Source: Mycolicibacterium fluoranthenivorans (GTDB lineage: Bacteria > Actinomycetota > Actinomycetes > Mycobacteriales > Mycobacteriaceae). Taken from it: a stretch of DNA of 64,000 bases. Shown one piece after another: positions 45,171-54,429 of the stretch (within the stretch, counting starts at the first letter, position 1; each line of letters begins with the position of its first letter). The position numbers and the translations under genes are program-made. The notes under the pieces were generated by a model. It saw only the letters and a program-made list of their open reading frames with translations. It made no database searches and was not told where the DNA came from. The stretch is taken from NCBI RefSeq assembly GCF_011758805.1, contig NZ_JAANOW010000001.1:1984001-2048000 (forward strand), read 5' to 3'.

Positions 45171-46399
45171 CCTCCCTCATCGCATGGCTCGACGCGTCGA
45201 GCGAGGATCAGCGGCGGATGCGCGAGATCGTGAACCTATTCAGCGAGCGCGAAAGTCGTGACGAACTCGGAATCGGCCAGGTCCGCGACGCGCTGAGCGA
45301 CCTGCTGTGGCCGGGCACCTCCACCCTGTTCACCCGTGCCCGGTATTTCCTTTTCATCCCGTGGTGCTACCGCGCCGCCGCGGAAACCCGCAGCAACGTC
45401 GAAAAATCAACGGCGCTCGCAGATCGCAACGAACGGCGTCTCATCCGAGGCCTTCTCAACGCCGGCGCGAAGGACGGCGTGGTTGGTGCCACCGCTGGTA
45501 CGGCGCTCAAGAACTTGCCATCCGCGCTGTACTGGGGCGGGATGCGCGTGCACGGCATCCTCAACGATGCCACCCTCAACAGAGATGATGCGATTGCCGC
45601 AGAGGTCGCCCGCATCCACACCCGCCGCCCCGCTATTAACGAGTTCGAGGACGCGGCGGCGGTCTGGCACGCGGGGGCGTTCCACGCAACCTTGCCGCCG
45701 ATGCCGGCCGGGTTCCCGGCCGAGGTCACTGGTGGGTTCGACATGCCCAACAGCGAGGCTGCATGGCTCCGGGACCGGATGCTCGACAGCTCGCCCGACA
45801 CGATGCTCGAACATGCACTTCACCACCGGCCCGACGCTGAAAGCGCTGTCCCGTGGGAAGATTCGGTGCTGATGTCAGCTGACGGTGAGCGCAGGAACGT
45901 GCTCGAGGATGCGCGCCGGTTCTCCGTCCTGATGAACAGTGCCTCCCTGCTGTACAACCTCCTGCTGGCGGAAGAGTATGAGGAGGAGGGCTTCGACCGC
46001 GTGGACAACCCGGTCGAGACGTACCGGCAGCGCATCGACGAATGGGCGAGCCAAGCGACCGTGCAGGACGACATCAACAACTGGAACATCGCCGACTTCT
46101 GGAGCCGTGTCCTGCATAAGAATCCAGGGGTGAACCCGTGGTCGCGCCGATTCATCGATGACTGGCTCGACCTGCTGGGGGCTGCCGACCTCGCTTCGCT
46201 CGCAGACAACGCGGACATGCGCGCGTTCATCCGCCGCCGCGAACGAGAGCACAAGCGATCGCAGGCGAGGCTGGTGAACAAGCGCCTGCTCCAATCGTGG
46301 CTCGGATCGTCGGGCAGCGGTCAGCTGGTCTACCGGTGGACTCAGCTGCGCCCGGTGCTCCACGACATCCACGACGGGTTGGAGCGTCCCGATGCTTGA
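45167..46399 (+). CDS. DUF6361-like protein
   Basis: 410 residues. The N-terminus SLIAWLDASSEDQRRMREIVNLFSERESRDELGIGQVRDALSDLLWPGTSTLFTRARYFLF matches what I remember of the DUF6361 family, whose function is not known to me. The remainder is alpha-helical and rich in Trp and Asp/Arg pairs. It overlaps both neighbours (4 and 8 bases), so it is made in step with the HhH and PLD proteins. Confidence 0.78.
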   Translation: MTSLIAWLDASSEDQRRMREIVNLFSERESRDELGIGQVRDALSDLLWPGTSTLFTRARYFLFIPWCYRAAAETRSNVEKSTALADRNERRLIRGLLNAGAKDGVVGATAGTALKNLPSALYWGGMRVHGILNDATLNRDDAIAAEVARIHTRRPAINEFEDAAAVWHAGAFHATLPPMPAGFPAEVTGGFDMPNSEAAWLRDRMLDSSPDTMLEHALHHRPDAESAVPWEDSVLMSADGERRNVLEDARRFSVLMNSASLLYNLLLAEEYEEEGFDRVDNPVETYRQRIDEWASQATVQDDINNWNIADFWSRVLHKNPGVNPWSRRFIDDWLDLLGAADLASLADNADMRAFIRRREREHKRSQARLVNKRLLQSWLGSSGSGQLVYRWTQLRPVLHDIHDGLERPDA

Positions 46400-48254
46400 G
46401 CCGGACACCCGTGCGGCGTTGACCGAGCAGCTTCGACCGCCCAGCGGATTTCAGCTGGCCCACGCCGTCGCGACGACCTTCACCCTCGACCTGACCGCGG
46501 CCTTGTCCATCCCACTCGCCTTCGCGGCCCATCGCGTTCGAGAGAGCCGAGACCCGATCGCCATCTTGGACGCGGTGCGGCGAGCGGCCGACAAGATCGA
46601 CGTGTTCGCCCAAGCCGGCCAGGTGTTCGAGCCACGCGCCTCATCCGACTTGTTCGCGCTCCTGGAACCGATGATCCACCCCGTCCAGGCGCCTCGCCAG
46701 AACCTGCTTTTTCACCCGAAGGTGTGGGTGCTGGAATACGCCAGCGGTGATGCTCGCAGCTACCGGATGCTCTGCGCGAGCCGCAATCTCACCAATGACC
46801 GAAGCTGGGACCTTGTCGTCAGGCTCGACGGAACCAGCGCTGACGGCCCAACCGAACAGAGCGCACCGTTAACAGCATTCGTCCGGGCCCTACCCGCAAT
46901 GGCCGTGCAACCGTTGCCACCGACGCGCATCACCCGGATCGCCGCGCTGGCCGACGCGATCGCCGCAATCGAGTGGGAACGCCCGCCGGATGTCCGGGCC
47001 CTCCGGTTCCACCCTTTCGGAGTCCCTGGCGTCCCCGTGACTCCGCTGCGTGATCTTTTCTCAGGCATTCGCCACGGCATCATCTCGCCGTTCGTCAGCG
47101 ATGACGGCATCGCCCGGACCATTCCTGTGCAGTCGAACCCGGTCGTCGTCCTGTCCCGGCGGGAGCAACTCGATCGCTTGACTAGTGAAACGTTGAGTCG
47201 GGTCGAGGCGGTGATTCTCGACGATGCCGCCAACGACGAGCTCGCTGGCGACAGTGACCTTCCGGAGCCGACATCAGACGATACCGCCCCGCTGGCGCCT
47301 CTTGAGTCGCTGGCCGGACTCCACGCGAAAGCCTATGTCGTCGATCGGCAGTCGGGATCGCACCTGATCGTCGGCTCGGCCAACGCGACCGTGCCAGCGT
47401 TCGGTGGCAACGTGGAGTTTCTTGTCGAATTCGAAGGTCCGCGCACGAAATTCGGCGTGGCTGCATTGCTTGGCGAGCAAGCGCGGCTGCGAGCGCTCAC
47501 CATTCCGTACGAGCCCGTCGGGGATGAGGTCATTCCGCCCGATGAACTGGCCGATCACGCGCTCGACCAGGTCCTGCGTGAGTTGGCGTCTCGTCGCTAC
47601 TTCGCGCAGGTCGAGGCCGAAGAACCTGATATTGAAACCGAAGGTGCCGAGGTAACTCCGCACTACCGGATACGGCTGTCCGCAGACGGAGGCCTGCGCG
47701 TCCCAGACGGGATGAAGACCCGGGCCTGTCTGCTAACCCGCCCCGCCAACACCGAAGGGGTACCCGGAGAGCCCGTTCAGTTCGAGCGGCTCGCGCTCAC
47801 CGACATCACACCGTTCGTCGTACTCAGGGTTACCGATCGACGTGACGTCACGGTCTCCACCGTCGTCGCGGCGGTTCTGGACGGGGACATCTCCGGCCGC
47901 CAAGATGCAGTCATCGCCCGTCAACTCGTCGACCGCTCGGCCTTCATGCGGCTGTTGGCGCTACTCCTCGCCATGGAAAGCGGTGACGGCTCGCTGCAGT
48001 TCGACGCGATAGGCGCTGCCGGTGCCGGCTGGGACGAAGACGGCAACGGACTGTTCGAAACGCTGGTGCGGGCAATCGGTGTCGAGCACGGCGGGTTGGC
48101 CGACGTGCGACGCATCGTCGAACACGTGCGGGCCGCGGAGGACCGACGCACAGACGGGGGAGGGTCCGTGCTTCCCGATGGTTTCGACGAACTCTGGGAA
48201 TCGGTTTGGAGCGCGTATTCCGCGAGGTCGGCGGTGTCAACGGATGCGCAGTGA
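46392..48254 (+). CDS. Phospholipase D-like nuclease
   Basis: 620 residues. Two PLD half-sites are visible: HPK (108-110) with ASRNLTNDRSWD (129-140), and HAK (311-313) with GSANATVPAFGGNVE (329-342). Together they fit a bi-domain PLD-like enzyme of the kind used as nucleases in defence systems such as DISARM (DrmC). The C-terminal 270 residues are a separate, unrecognised domain. Its stop overlaps the helicase start by 11 bases. Confidence 0.85.
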   Translation: MLEPDTRAALTEQLRPPSGFQLAHAVATTFTLDLTAALSIPLAFAAHRVRESRDPIAILDAVRRAADKIDVFAQAGQVFEPRASSDLFALLEPMIHPVQAPRQNLLFHPKVWVLEYASGDARSYRMLCASRNLTNDRSWDLVVRLDGTSADGPTEQSAPLTAFVRALPAMAVQPLPPTRITRIAALADAIAAIEWERPPDVRALRFHPFGVPGVPVTPLRDLFSGIRHGIISPFVSDDGIARTIPVQSNPVVVLSRREQLDRLTSETLSRVEAVILDDAANDELAGDSDLPEPTSDDTAPLAPLESLAGLHAKAYVVDRQSGSHLIVGSANATVPAFGGNVEFLVEFEGPRTKFGVAALLGEQARLRALTIPYEPVGDEVIPPDELADHALDQVLRELASRRYFAQVEAEEPDIETEGAEVTPHYRIRLSADGGLRVPDGMKTRACLLTRPANTEGVPGEPVQFERLALTDITPFVVLRVTDRRDVTVSTVVAAVLDGDISGRQDAVIARQLVDRSAFMRLLALLLAMESGDGSLQFDAIGAAGAGWDEDGNGLFETLVRAIGVEHGGLADVRRIVEHVRAAEDRRTDGGGSVLPDGFDELWESVWSAYSARSAVSTDAQ

Positions 48255-51200
48255 GGACGTTGAGCGAATCCTTTCTGGCCTCAAGGGTTTCCAACGCGAT
48301 GCGGTGACGCACGTCGTCGACCGACTGTATGGGCCGCAGGCCACCAGCGGACGGTTCCTGATCGCCGATGAGACAGGGCTCGGCAAGAGCATCATCGCGC
48401 GCGGTGTCGTCGCATCCGCCATCGCGGAGTTGCAGGCTGCCTCGCACATCGGTCGCATCGGCGTGGTGTACATCTGCTCCAGTACAGACCTTGCCAAACA
48501 GAATCTACAGCGGCTCAACGTGACCGGTGACCCACTCGTCGGCATCACCAGCCGGTTGACGCTGCTGGCGTTGGAGACCCGGCGGCTCGCCTCGGGATCG
48601 GCGCTCGATGGCAAGAAGGTCAATCTCGTATCCTTCACACCTGGAACGTCATTCGACATGGGATGGCAGACGGGGTCGCAGGTAGAACGTCAACTCCTGC
48701 ACGTCCTCCTCAATGGAATGACGGACTCCGGACTGGAAACTGAGCGCGCGTCCGCGGTGTTCTTTCAAGGCCAAGTGCGGAAGTTAGTGGATTTCCGGGC
48801 AGGCATCGAGAGGATGCGTGAGCAGCTCGGGGAGGGGCCAGACGAAGTCATCCTCCGCGAGTTCTCCGAGTCAATCGGTGCGGGCGGCCTCCGTGGCGAG
48901 TTCGATGCCGCATGTGGCCGCCTCCAGGGGTTGGCCGCGGTCCCCGACGAGATGAAGCCCGAGGTCAAGAGCATCACCTCCCGGCTTCGCGGCGCTCTCG
49001 CGAAAGCGAGCGTGGAATCGCTCGAACCCGACCTCGTGATCCTCGATGAGTTTCAACGCTTTCGGCACCTCATCGACTCTGGCAGTGACAGCCCGGCGAG
49101 CGAACTCGCACACCACCTGTTCAACTACCGCGACGCCAAGGTGTTGTTGCTCTCCGCGACCCCCTACAAGCCCTACACCACCGTCGCAGGCGACAACGAG
49201 GACGATCACTACCAAGATTTCATGACGACGTTGAGCTTCCTCGCGTCCGGAGATCAGTCTTCGCTAGAGCGCATCCGCACGGCTTTTCGTCGTTATCGGC
49301 AGGCGATCGTCGCCGGGTCGAACGCATCGAGCGAAGCTGCGGAACTGCGTCATACGCTGATCCCGTTTATGAGTCGCTCCGAACGTCCGCGCCTCGAAGA
49401 AGGTCGCGATCTGCTAGTCCGACGGGTGGAGAGTCGCGTACCGGCACCGGAAGACCTGCAGGGCTACGCAGCACTGCAGGCCTTTGCGCGTGAAGTCGAC
49501 TCTCCCGTGAGCCTGGACTATTGGAAGTCCATCCCGTACTTCGCCAGCTTCATGGACGGGTATCGTCCGGGCGAACGAGCCCGAATGCAATTCGAAACTG
49601 GCACCGCGACAGCGGAACTGAGATCATCGATCGGTCAACTTCGGTCGGTTGATGCCCGTGCCATCCGATGCTATGAGGCCATCGACTACGGCAACGAACG
49701 ATTGCGGGCATTCGCCGCGGAGACAATCGAGCACGACTGGTGGAAGCTACTGTGGATTCCGCCATCGATGCCGTATCTGACGCCGGGCGGGATCTTCGCC
49801 GGATTTTCCGACGGCTCCGTCACGAAGCGCCTGATCTTCTCGGCCTGGGCCAGCGCCCCGACGTCGATCGCGAGCCTGCTCAGCTACGAGGCCGAACGAC
49901 GAATGGTCGCGGGGGCCGGGCTGAGCGAAAACTCTGCGGAGGCCAGAAGATCGGTGCCGACTCGCTTCGACTACGTGATGCGGGAAGGCCGTGCCGCCAG
50001 CATGTCGACGTTGGCTTTGTTTTGGCCACATCCCGGGCTCGCTGGTCTTGCTGATCCACTTGCCCTTCGCTCCGATGGCGATCAGACAATGGATCCTGAT
50101 GCAGCACACGAGCTGGTTGCCCGACGTCTTCGATCGGGGAACGAGGATGTCGATGAGGGCGCTCGGATCGAAGAGCCGTGGGAGGCGTTCTTCGTCTGGC
50201 CGGGAAGTTGGCCGGCCGGCGCACACCGGCGTTCGGACGTCGCCGCGTACTGGCTCGTAGGGGGCGGCGACACAACCAAGAATGAAGGAGATGCCGAATC
50301 CGGGATTGCGATCCGCCAGCACGCGAAGCTGGCCCTCGACCAACCAGCCTCGCCGCGCTGGCATCAAGATCTGGCACTGCTCGCGCTGTACAGTCCTGGC
50401 AATGTGGCTTACCGAGCCCTTGCCCGAGTCTGCGACGAGATCGATCAGGACCTGCGGACGGCCCTGTGGCATACGGCCGCACGGCTTGCCAATGGCCTTC
50501 GCGCGCTGTTCAACCGGATGGACGTCATGTATTTGCTCGACCAGCTGCACGGCCGGGAGCAGCCCTACTGGCGAAGGGTAATCCAGTACTGCGCCGACGG
50601 AAACTTGCAGTCGGTGCTCGACGAGTACTGCTTCCAACTGAAGCTCGAACGTGGCGGTTCGCGGATCGACGCCGCGGCGCTGCACCAGATTGCAGATCGT
50701 GCGATCGAGGCCTTGACTCTTCGAGCTTCGCACTACACAGCCCGTGCCGCGGGCGAGGGCTTCGAGAAGGTTCCGATCACCGTACGGTTCGCGCTGCGAT
50801 ACGGCAGCGCAGCCAAGGACACCGAAAGCGTGCGGGCCCCGGAGGTGCGCAACGCCTTCAACAGCCCGTTCTGGCCTTTTGTCTTGGCGTCAACCAGCGT
50901 CGGGCAAGAGGGAATCGACTTTCATTGGTGGAGCCATGCAGTCGTGCATTGGAACCTGCCGTCCAACCCGGTCGATTTCGAACAGCGTGAAGGGCGGGTC
51001 AACCGCTTTGGCGGGCATGCGGTTCGGAAGAACATTGCGTCGGCTCATGGGCGGGATGCACTCGCCGCGGCGCGGGACGGGCAGCATCCCTGGCAACTCG
51101 CCTTCGCCGCCGCGGTTGACCACGAGGAGCTTGGCGAGTTCTCACCCTGGTGGATTTATCCCGGTGCTGCCCGAGTGGAACGGATGGTGGTGCACTTCCC

Positions 51201-51408
51201 ACTCAGCCGTGAAGACGCACAGTACGAACGACTCCGGGACTCCCTCACGCTCTATCGCATGATGCTCGGTCAGCCGCGCCAGGAGGACATGATGGAGTTG
51301 TTGCGACAGCGCGGCGTGAATGAAAGCGAGGTGGCCCAGCTGGATTTACGGCCACCCGTGCGGGGTAGGCCGGCCACAGCCAGCGATTCAGGTCCCATAT
51401 GTCGGTGA
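48244..51408 (+). CDS. SNF2-type helicase/translocase
   Basis: 1,054 residues. Motif I ADETGLGKS (42-49), II DEFQ (268-271), III LLLSATP (302-307), and V/VI STSVGQEGIDFHWW with QREGRVNRFGG (near 915) are all present. This is the domain order of large superfamily 2 defence helicases (DISARM DrmD or Z1-like), with an insertion of several hundred residues between the RecA lobes. It would drive DNA tracking for the PLD partner. ATG 48244 overlaps the PLD gene. Confidence 0.88.
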   Translation: MRSEDVERILSGLKGFQRDAVTHVVDRLYGPQATSGRFLIADETGLGKSIIARGVVASAIAELQAASHIGRIGVVYICSSTDLAKQNLQRLNVTGDPLVGITSRLTLLALETRRLASGSALDGKKVNLVSFTPGTSFDMGWQTGSQVERQLLHVLLNGMTDSGLETERASAVFFQGQVRKLVDFRAGIERMREQLGEGPDEVILREFSESIGAGGLRGEFDAACGRLQGLAAVPDEMKPEVKSITSRLRGALAKASVESLEPDLVILDEFQRFRHLIDSGSDSPASELAHHLFNYRDAKVLLLSATPYKPYTTVAGDNEDDHYQDFMTTLSFLASGDQSSLERIRTAFRRYRQAIVAGSNASSEAAELRHTLIPFMSRSERPRLEEGRDLLVRRVESRVPAPEDLQGYAALQAFAREVDSPVSLDYWKSIPYFASFMDGYRPGERARMQFETGTATAELRSSIGQLRSVDARAIRCYEAIDYGNERLRAFAAETIEHDWWKLLWIPPSMPYLTPGGIFAGFSDGSVTKRLIFSAWASAPTSIASLLSYEAERRMVAGAGLSENSAEARRSVPTRFDYVMREGRAASMSTLALFWPHPGLAGLADPLALRSDGDQTMDPDAAHELVARRLRSGNEDVDEGARIEEPWEAFFVWPGSWPAGAHRRSDVAAYWLVGGGDTTKNEGDAESGIAIRQHAKLALDQPASPRWHQDLALLALYSPGNVAYRALARVCDEIDQDLRTALWHTAARLANGLRALFNRMDVMYLLDQLHGREQPYWRRVIQYCADGNLQSVLDEYCFQLKLERGGSRIDAAALHQIADRAIEALTLRASHYTARAAGEGFEKVPITVRFALRYGSAAKDTESVRAPEVRNAFNSPFWPFVLASTSVGQEGIDFHWWSHAVVHWNLPSNPVDFEQREGRVNRFGGHAVRKNIASAHGRDALAAARDGQHPWQLAFAAAVDHEELGEFSPWWIYPGAARVERMVVHFPLSREDAQYERLRDSLTLYRMMLGQPRQEDMMELLRQRGVNESEVAQLDLRPPVRGRPATASDSGPICR

Positions 51409-51419
51409 CTCGTAGTTCA

Positions 51420-51449
51420 ATCACGTGGTGGTAAATCACGTGGTGGTAA
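51420..51449 (+). repeat. 15-bp tandem duplication at ATPase gene start
   Basis: ATCACGTGGTGGTAA is repeated twice without a gap (51420-51434, 51435-51449). It contains the palindrome CACGTG and several GTG codons, and in the coding frame it duplicates five codons (VVVNH then VVVRS). It doubles the number of possible starts. Confidence 0.85.
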
Positions 51450-53860
51450 GAAGCGTGCGTGGGCCCGAAGTAGATGCTGAGCAGTCCGTTCAGGACGCCA
51501 TCCTGCAACTGTTGGATGCCGACGACGAGCTCGACGCGGCGGCGCGAGAAGTTGTACTCAGCGCCCTCGCTGACGTCGTCGACGAGACCGACAGCGCAGC
51601 AGAAACCGACTGGTCACCGACCTACCTGACCGACATCGCCGTCACTGGATTCCGTGGCATCGGCCGGACGGCCAAGCTCGAGCTGCACCCTGCGCCGGGA
51701 CTGACGGTGATCAGCGGCCGGAACGGTTCCGGCAAGTCCAGTTTCGCGGAGGCCGTCGAGCTCGCCCTCACCGGCACCAGCTACCGCTGGCTTGGCAAGC
51801 AGGCACTCTGGTCGGAAGCCTGGCGCAACCTGCACAAGCCACATCCGTGTTCCCTACGCGTCGGATTCGCCCGCGAGGGTAGTGGTCCGGTGAAGGTCGG
51901 TGTGGACTGGGAGGTAGGCGCGGAGCTCGCCGATCGCAAGCTGTGGACGCAACGTGAAGGCAGGGAGTGCACCCCAGGACTCGACAGTCTCGGCTGGACG
52001 CACCCCCTGGAGCTGTACCGCCCCGTTCTCACCTACGAGGAGCTCGGCCGCCTCTTCGACGGCGGACCATCGGCTTTGTATGACGCATTGGCTAAATTGC
52101 TCGGACTGGAAGTTCTTTCCGCTGTCGAGAAGAGACTGTCCGAAAATCTCAAGGATGCGAAATCAGTGCGGGACGCAGCCGACTCAACACGCAAGCGGGC
52201 CATCGCAGCACTGTCGGATTCCGCCGATCAACGGGCCGAGAAGCTCGTGAAACTTCTGAAGAAGCATGTCCGGCCACTCGACGAGATCGTCGCGATAGTG
52301 ACTGGCGCGGACCAAACCGCAGAGGATGCCGTCGGCGCGCTTCGGGCACTCAGCGCAATGGAAGTGCCGACTCCCAATGATCTTGAATCATCGGCTACCC
52401 GATTGCGAGGAGCCGTCGAGGAGCACCATCGCCACGAACTCGACATGGTGGCGCTGGCATCGGAACGAGTTGACTTGCTGCACCGGGCTCTAAACTTCCA
52501 TTCGCGCGTAGGCGACGTCGATTGCCCAGTGTGTGGAGAAGGCTGGCTGGATGCGGGTTGGGCCGAGCAGGCGCAGACCGCAGTTTTAGACGGCGAAGCA
52601 ACAGCGGCCGAATACCGTGCAGCCGCAGCCGAGCTGAAGAGCGCGAGGGCTGCTGCAGACGCGTTGATGGCGCAACTACAGCCCGCGGGTGCCCTCCGGG
52701 GCGTTGACCTGCCGACCCTGCCGACCTACAACGAAGCAGCCGAGCGGGCCCGTGTAGCGCCTGATGACCACGTCGCGTGTGCGGATCATCTGGAGTCCGT
52801 AGTGCTTGACGCACTCGGTGCTGCCGAAGCGCTACGTAGCGAGGCGGCTGCGGCACTGGCAAGTCGTGAGGATGCCTGGGGTCCAGTGGCGGCGCAGGTC
52901 GCGGCGTGGGTCGCGGACGAGCACCGCGCGCAGCAACTGGACGTACAGTACAAAGCGACCAACGCGGCGAAGAACTGGGCTATTAAACAAGGGAAGGACT
53001 TTCGCAATCTGCGACTCGAACCGATCGCTGCTCAAGCACGCCAGATCTGGAGCGAACTGCGACTGGAAAGCAATGTCGACCTCGGTGACATCAGCCTGAC
53101 TGGTACGGCAACGAAACGTAAGGCCATCCTCGGCGGATCGGTTGACGGCGAGCCGACGCAGGCGCTTTCGGTGATGAGCCAGGGTGAACAGAACGCTGTC
53201 GCCCTGGCGTTGTTCCTGCCCCGCGCGACCTCGGTGAAGAGCCCGTTCAGATTTGTGGTGCTCGATGATCCGATCCAAGCGATGGACCCGTCCAAGATTG
53301 ACGGCTTCGTGCGGGTGCTCACAGATATCGCACGAACGCACCAGATTATCGTCTTCTCCCACGACGACAGGCTGGCGTCCGTCATCCGGGAGACCGGCAT
53401 CGACGCGCGGCTCATCGAAGTGATGCGGGAATCAGGGTCCAAGGTCAGGGTGCGACCCAACGTGGATCCCGCACGAAGGTTGATCTCTGATGCGTTCGCG
53501 ATGATTCAAGACGACCGCCTCGCTGATGAGGTCAAGGGCCGAGTTGCGCCCAATCTGTTCCGGATGGCTCTGGAATCGGCTGCCAAACAAGCTCATTACG
53601 CGAGGCAGTCCGCAGCGGGCAAGTCTCGAACGGCGGCAGAGGAGCAGTGGCAGGCTGCAAAGACAACCAGACAGTGCCTAGCCCTGGCTGTTCTGGGCGA
53701 CGGAAAGGCGGACGTCACCGGCTGGCTGGAAGCTCGACGGGGTCGAAAGAACGTGCTGGATATCGGAAATGCCGGCGCGCACGGGCGGGTTGGAAAGCTG
53801 TCGAAGCTAGACGTGCGGGATCTCGAGGAAGCGGTCCGGGACCTCTTGGGATCCCGATGA
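51425..53860 (+). CDS. RecF/SMC-like ATPase with zinc hook
   Basis: 811 residues from GTG 51425 (GTG 51455 possible). Walker A SGRNGSGKSS (97-106), a coiled-coil middle with a CPVC pair near residue 367 that looks like half a Rad50 hook, the ABC signature MSQGEQNAVAL and Walker B FVVLDDPIQAMDP. The last 130 residues (FRMALESAAKQAHYA, then NAGAHG) resemble a HEPN-type helical domain. It would bind DNA ends or structures. It ends in an ATGA overlap with the next gene. Confidence 0.85.
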   Translation: MVVNHVVVRSVRGPEVDAEQSVQDAILQLLDADDELDAAAREVVLSALADVVDETDSAAETDWSPTYLTDIAVTGFRGIGRTAKLELHPAPGLTVISGRNGSGKSSFAEAVELALTGTSYRWLGKQALWSEAWRNLHKPHPCSLRVGFAREGSGPVKVGVDWEVGAELADRKLWTQREGRECTPGLDSLGWTHPLELYRPVLTYEELGRLFDGGPSALYDALAKLLGLEVLSAVEKRLSENLKDAKSVRDAADSTRKRAIAALSDSADQRAEKLVKLLKKHVRPLDEIVAIVTGADQTAEDAVGALRALSAMEVPTPNDLESSATRLRGAVEEHHRHELDMVALASERVDLLHRALNFHSRVGDVDCPVCGEGWLDAGWAEQAQTAVLDGEATAAEYRAAAAELKSARAAADALMAQLQPAGALRGVDLPTLPTYNEAAERARVAPDDHVACADHLESVVLDALGAAEALRSEAAAALASREDAWGPVAAQVAAWVADEHRAQQLDVQYKATNAAKNWAIKQGKDFRNLRLEPIAAQARQIWSELRLESNVDLGDISLTGTATKRKAILGGSVDGEPTQALSVMSQGEQNAVALALFLPRATSVKSPFRFVVLDDPIQAMDPSKIDGFVRVLTDIARTHQIIVFSHDDRLASVIRETGIDARLIEVMRESGSKVRVRPNVDPARRLISDAFAMIQDDRLADEVKGRVAPNLFRMALESAAKQAHYARQSAAGKSRTAAEEQWQAAKTTRQCLALAVLGDGKADVTGWLEARRGRKNVLDIGNAGAHGRVGKLSKLDVRDLEEAVRDLLGSR

Positions 53861-54198
53861 GTGCACTTGAGCTGTTGGGACAGGCCCAACGCATCATAAA
53901 TGAGTCGCGAGCTGACGGTCTGTCCTCACGCATGGCTGCGTTTCTGGCGCGTCAGGCGCTTGAAGAGATTGTCGACCAACGCTGCATGAGTGTCGGCGCA
54001 CCCGCTCAGTGGGCCAGTGCTCGCAGCAAGTTGGTGGTGTTGCGGTCACTGGATAGCGAGGAGGCCGCTGACGCCGCAGCGAGGGCCTGGAGCCGGCTCA
54101 GTGCGGCGTGCCACGTGCACGCGTTTGAGTTGCACCCGTCGGCTGCGGAGATTGAGTATCTGTGCGGCGTCGTCGCGTCGCTCGTCCCCGTTCGCTGA
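53857..54198 (+). CDS. Small helical, HEPN-like protein
   Basis: 113 residues, all-helical by composition. RLSAACH gives an R-x5-H pattern within the R-x(4-6)-H range of HEPN ribonucleases, and it is preceded by long helices (SSRMAAFLARQALEEIVDQR). ATG 53857 overlaps the ATPase stop (ATGA). As the last gene of the operon it could be the effector or a regulator; this is inference from the motif and position. Confidence 0.6.
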   Translation: MSALELLGQAQRIINESRADGLSSRMAAFLARQALEEIVDQRCMSVGAPAQWASARSKLVVLRSLDSEEAADAAARAWSRLSAACHVHAFELHPSAAEIEYLCGVVASLVPVR

Positions 54199-54429
54199 AC
54201 CCTTTCGCCGCTTCTCGGTCTGCCCATACCTACACGCGTACCTGCGAACGCTGGCACGGCCGTCCTTGGCTCGGTAGCCCAAGCCCTAGGCAACTGTCCC
54301 GGTGCTGCGACCTTCGTGGCGGATGTGAATTGACCTGATCTCGACGGCAACCGTGATAGGAACAATCGTGCAGTCCCGCGTACAGACGTTGGGTGCAATT
54401 GTAGGCCGTGGTAGGGCAAAGGGGAGTGC

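Noticed and set aside
54199..54429. Possible gene between the HEPN-like and nuclease genes
   Set aside because: Only short frames with shadow composition; more likely the promoter region of the nuclease gene.
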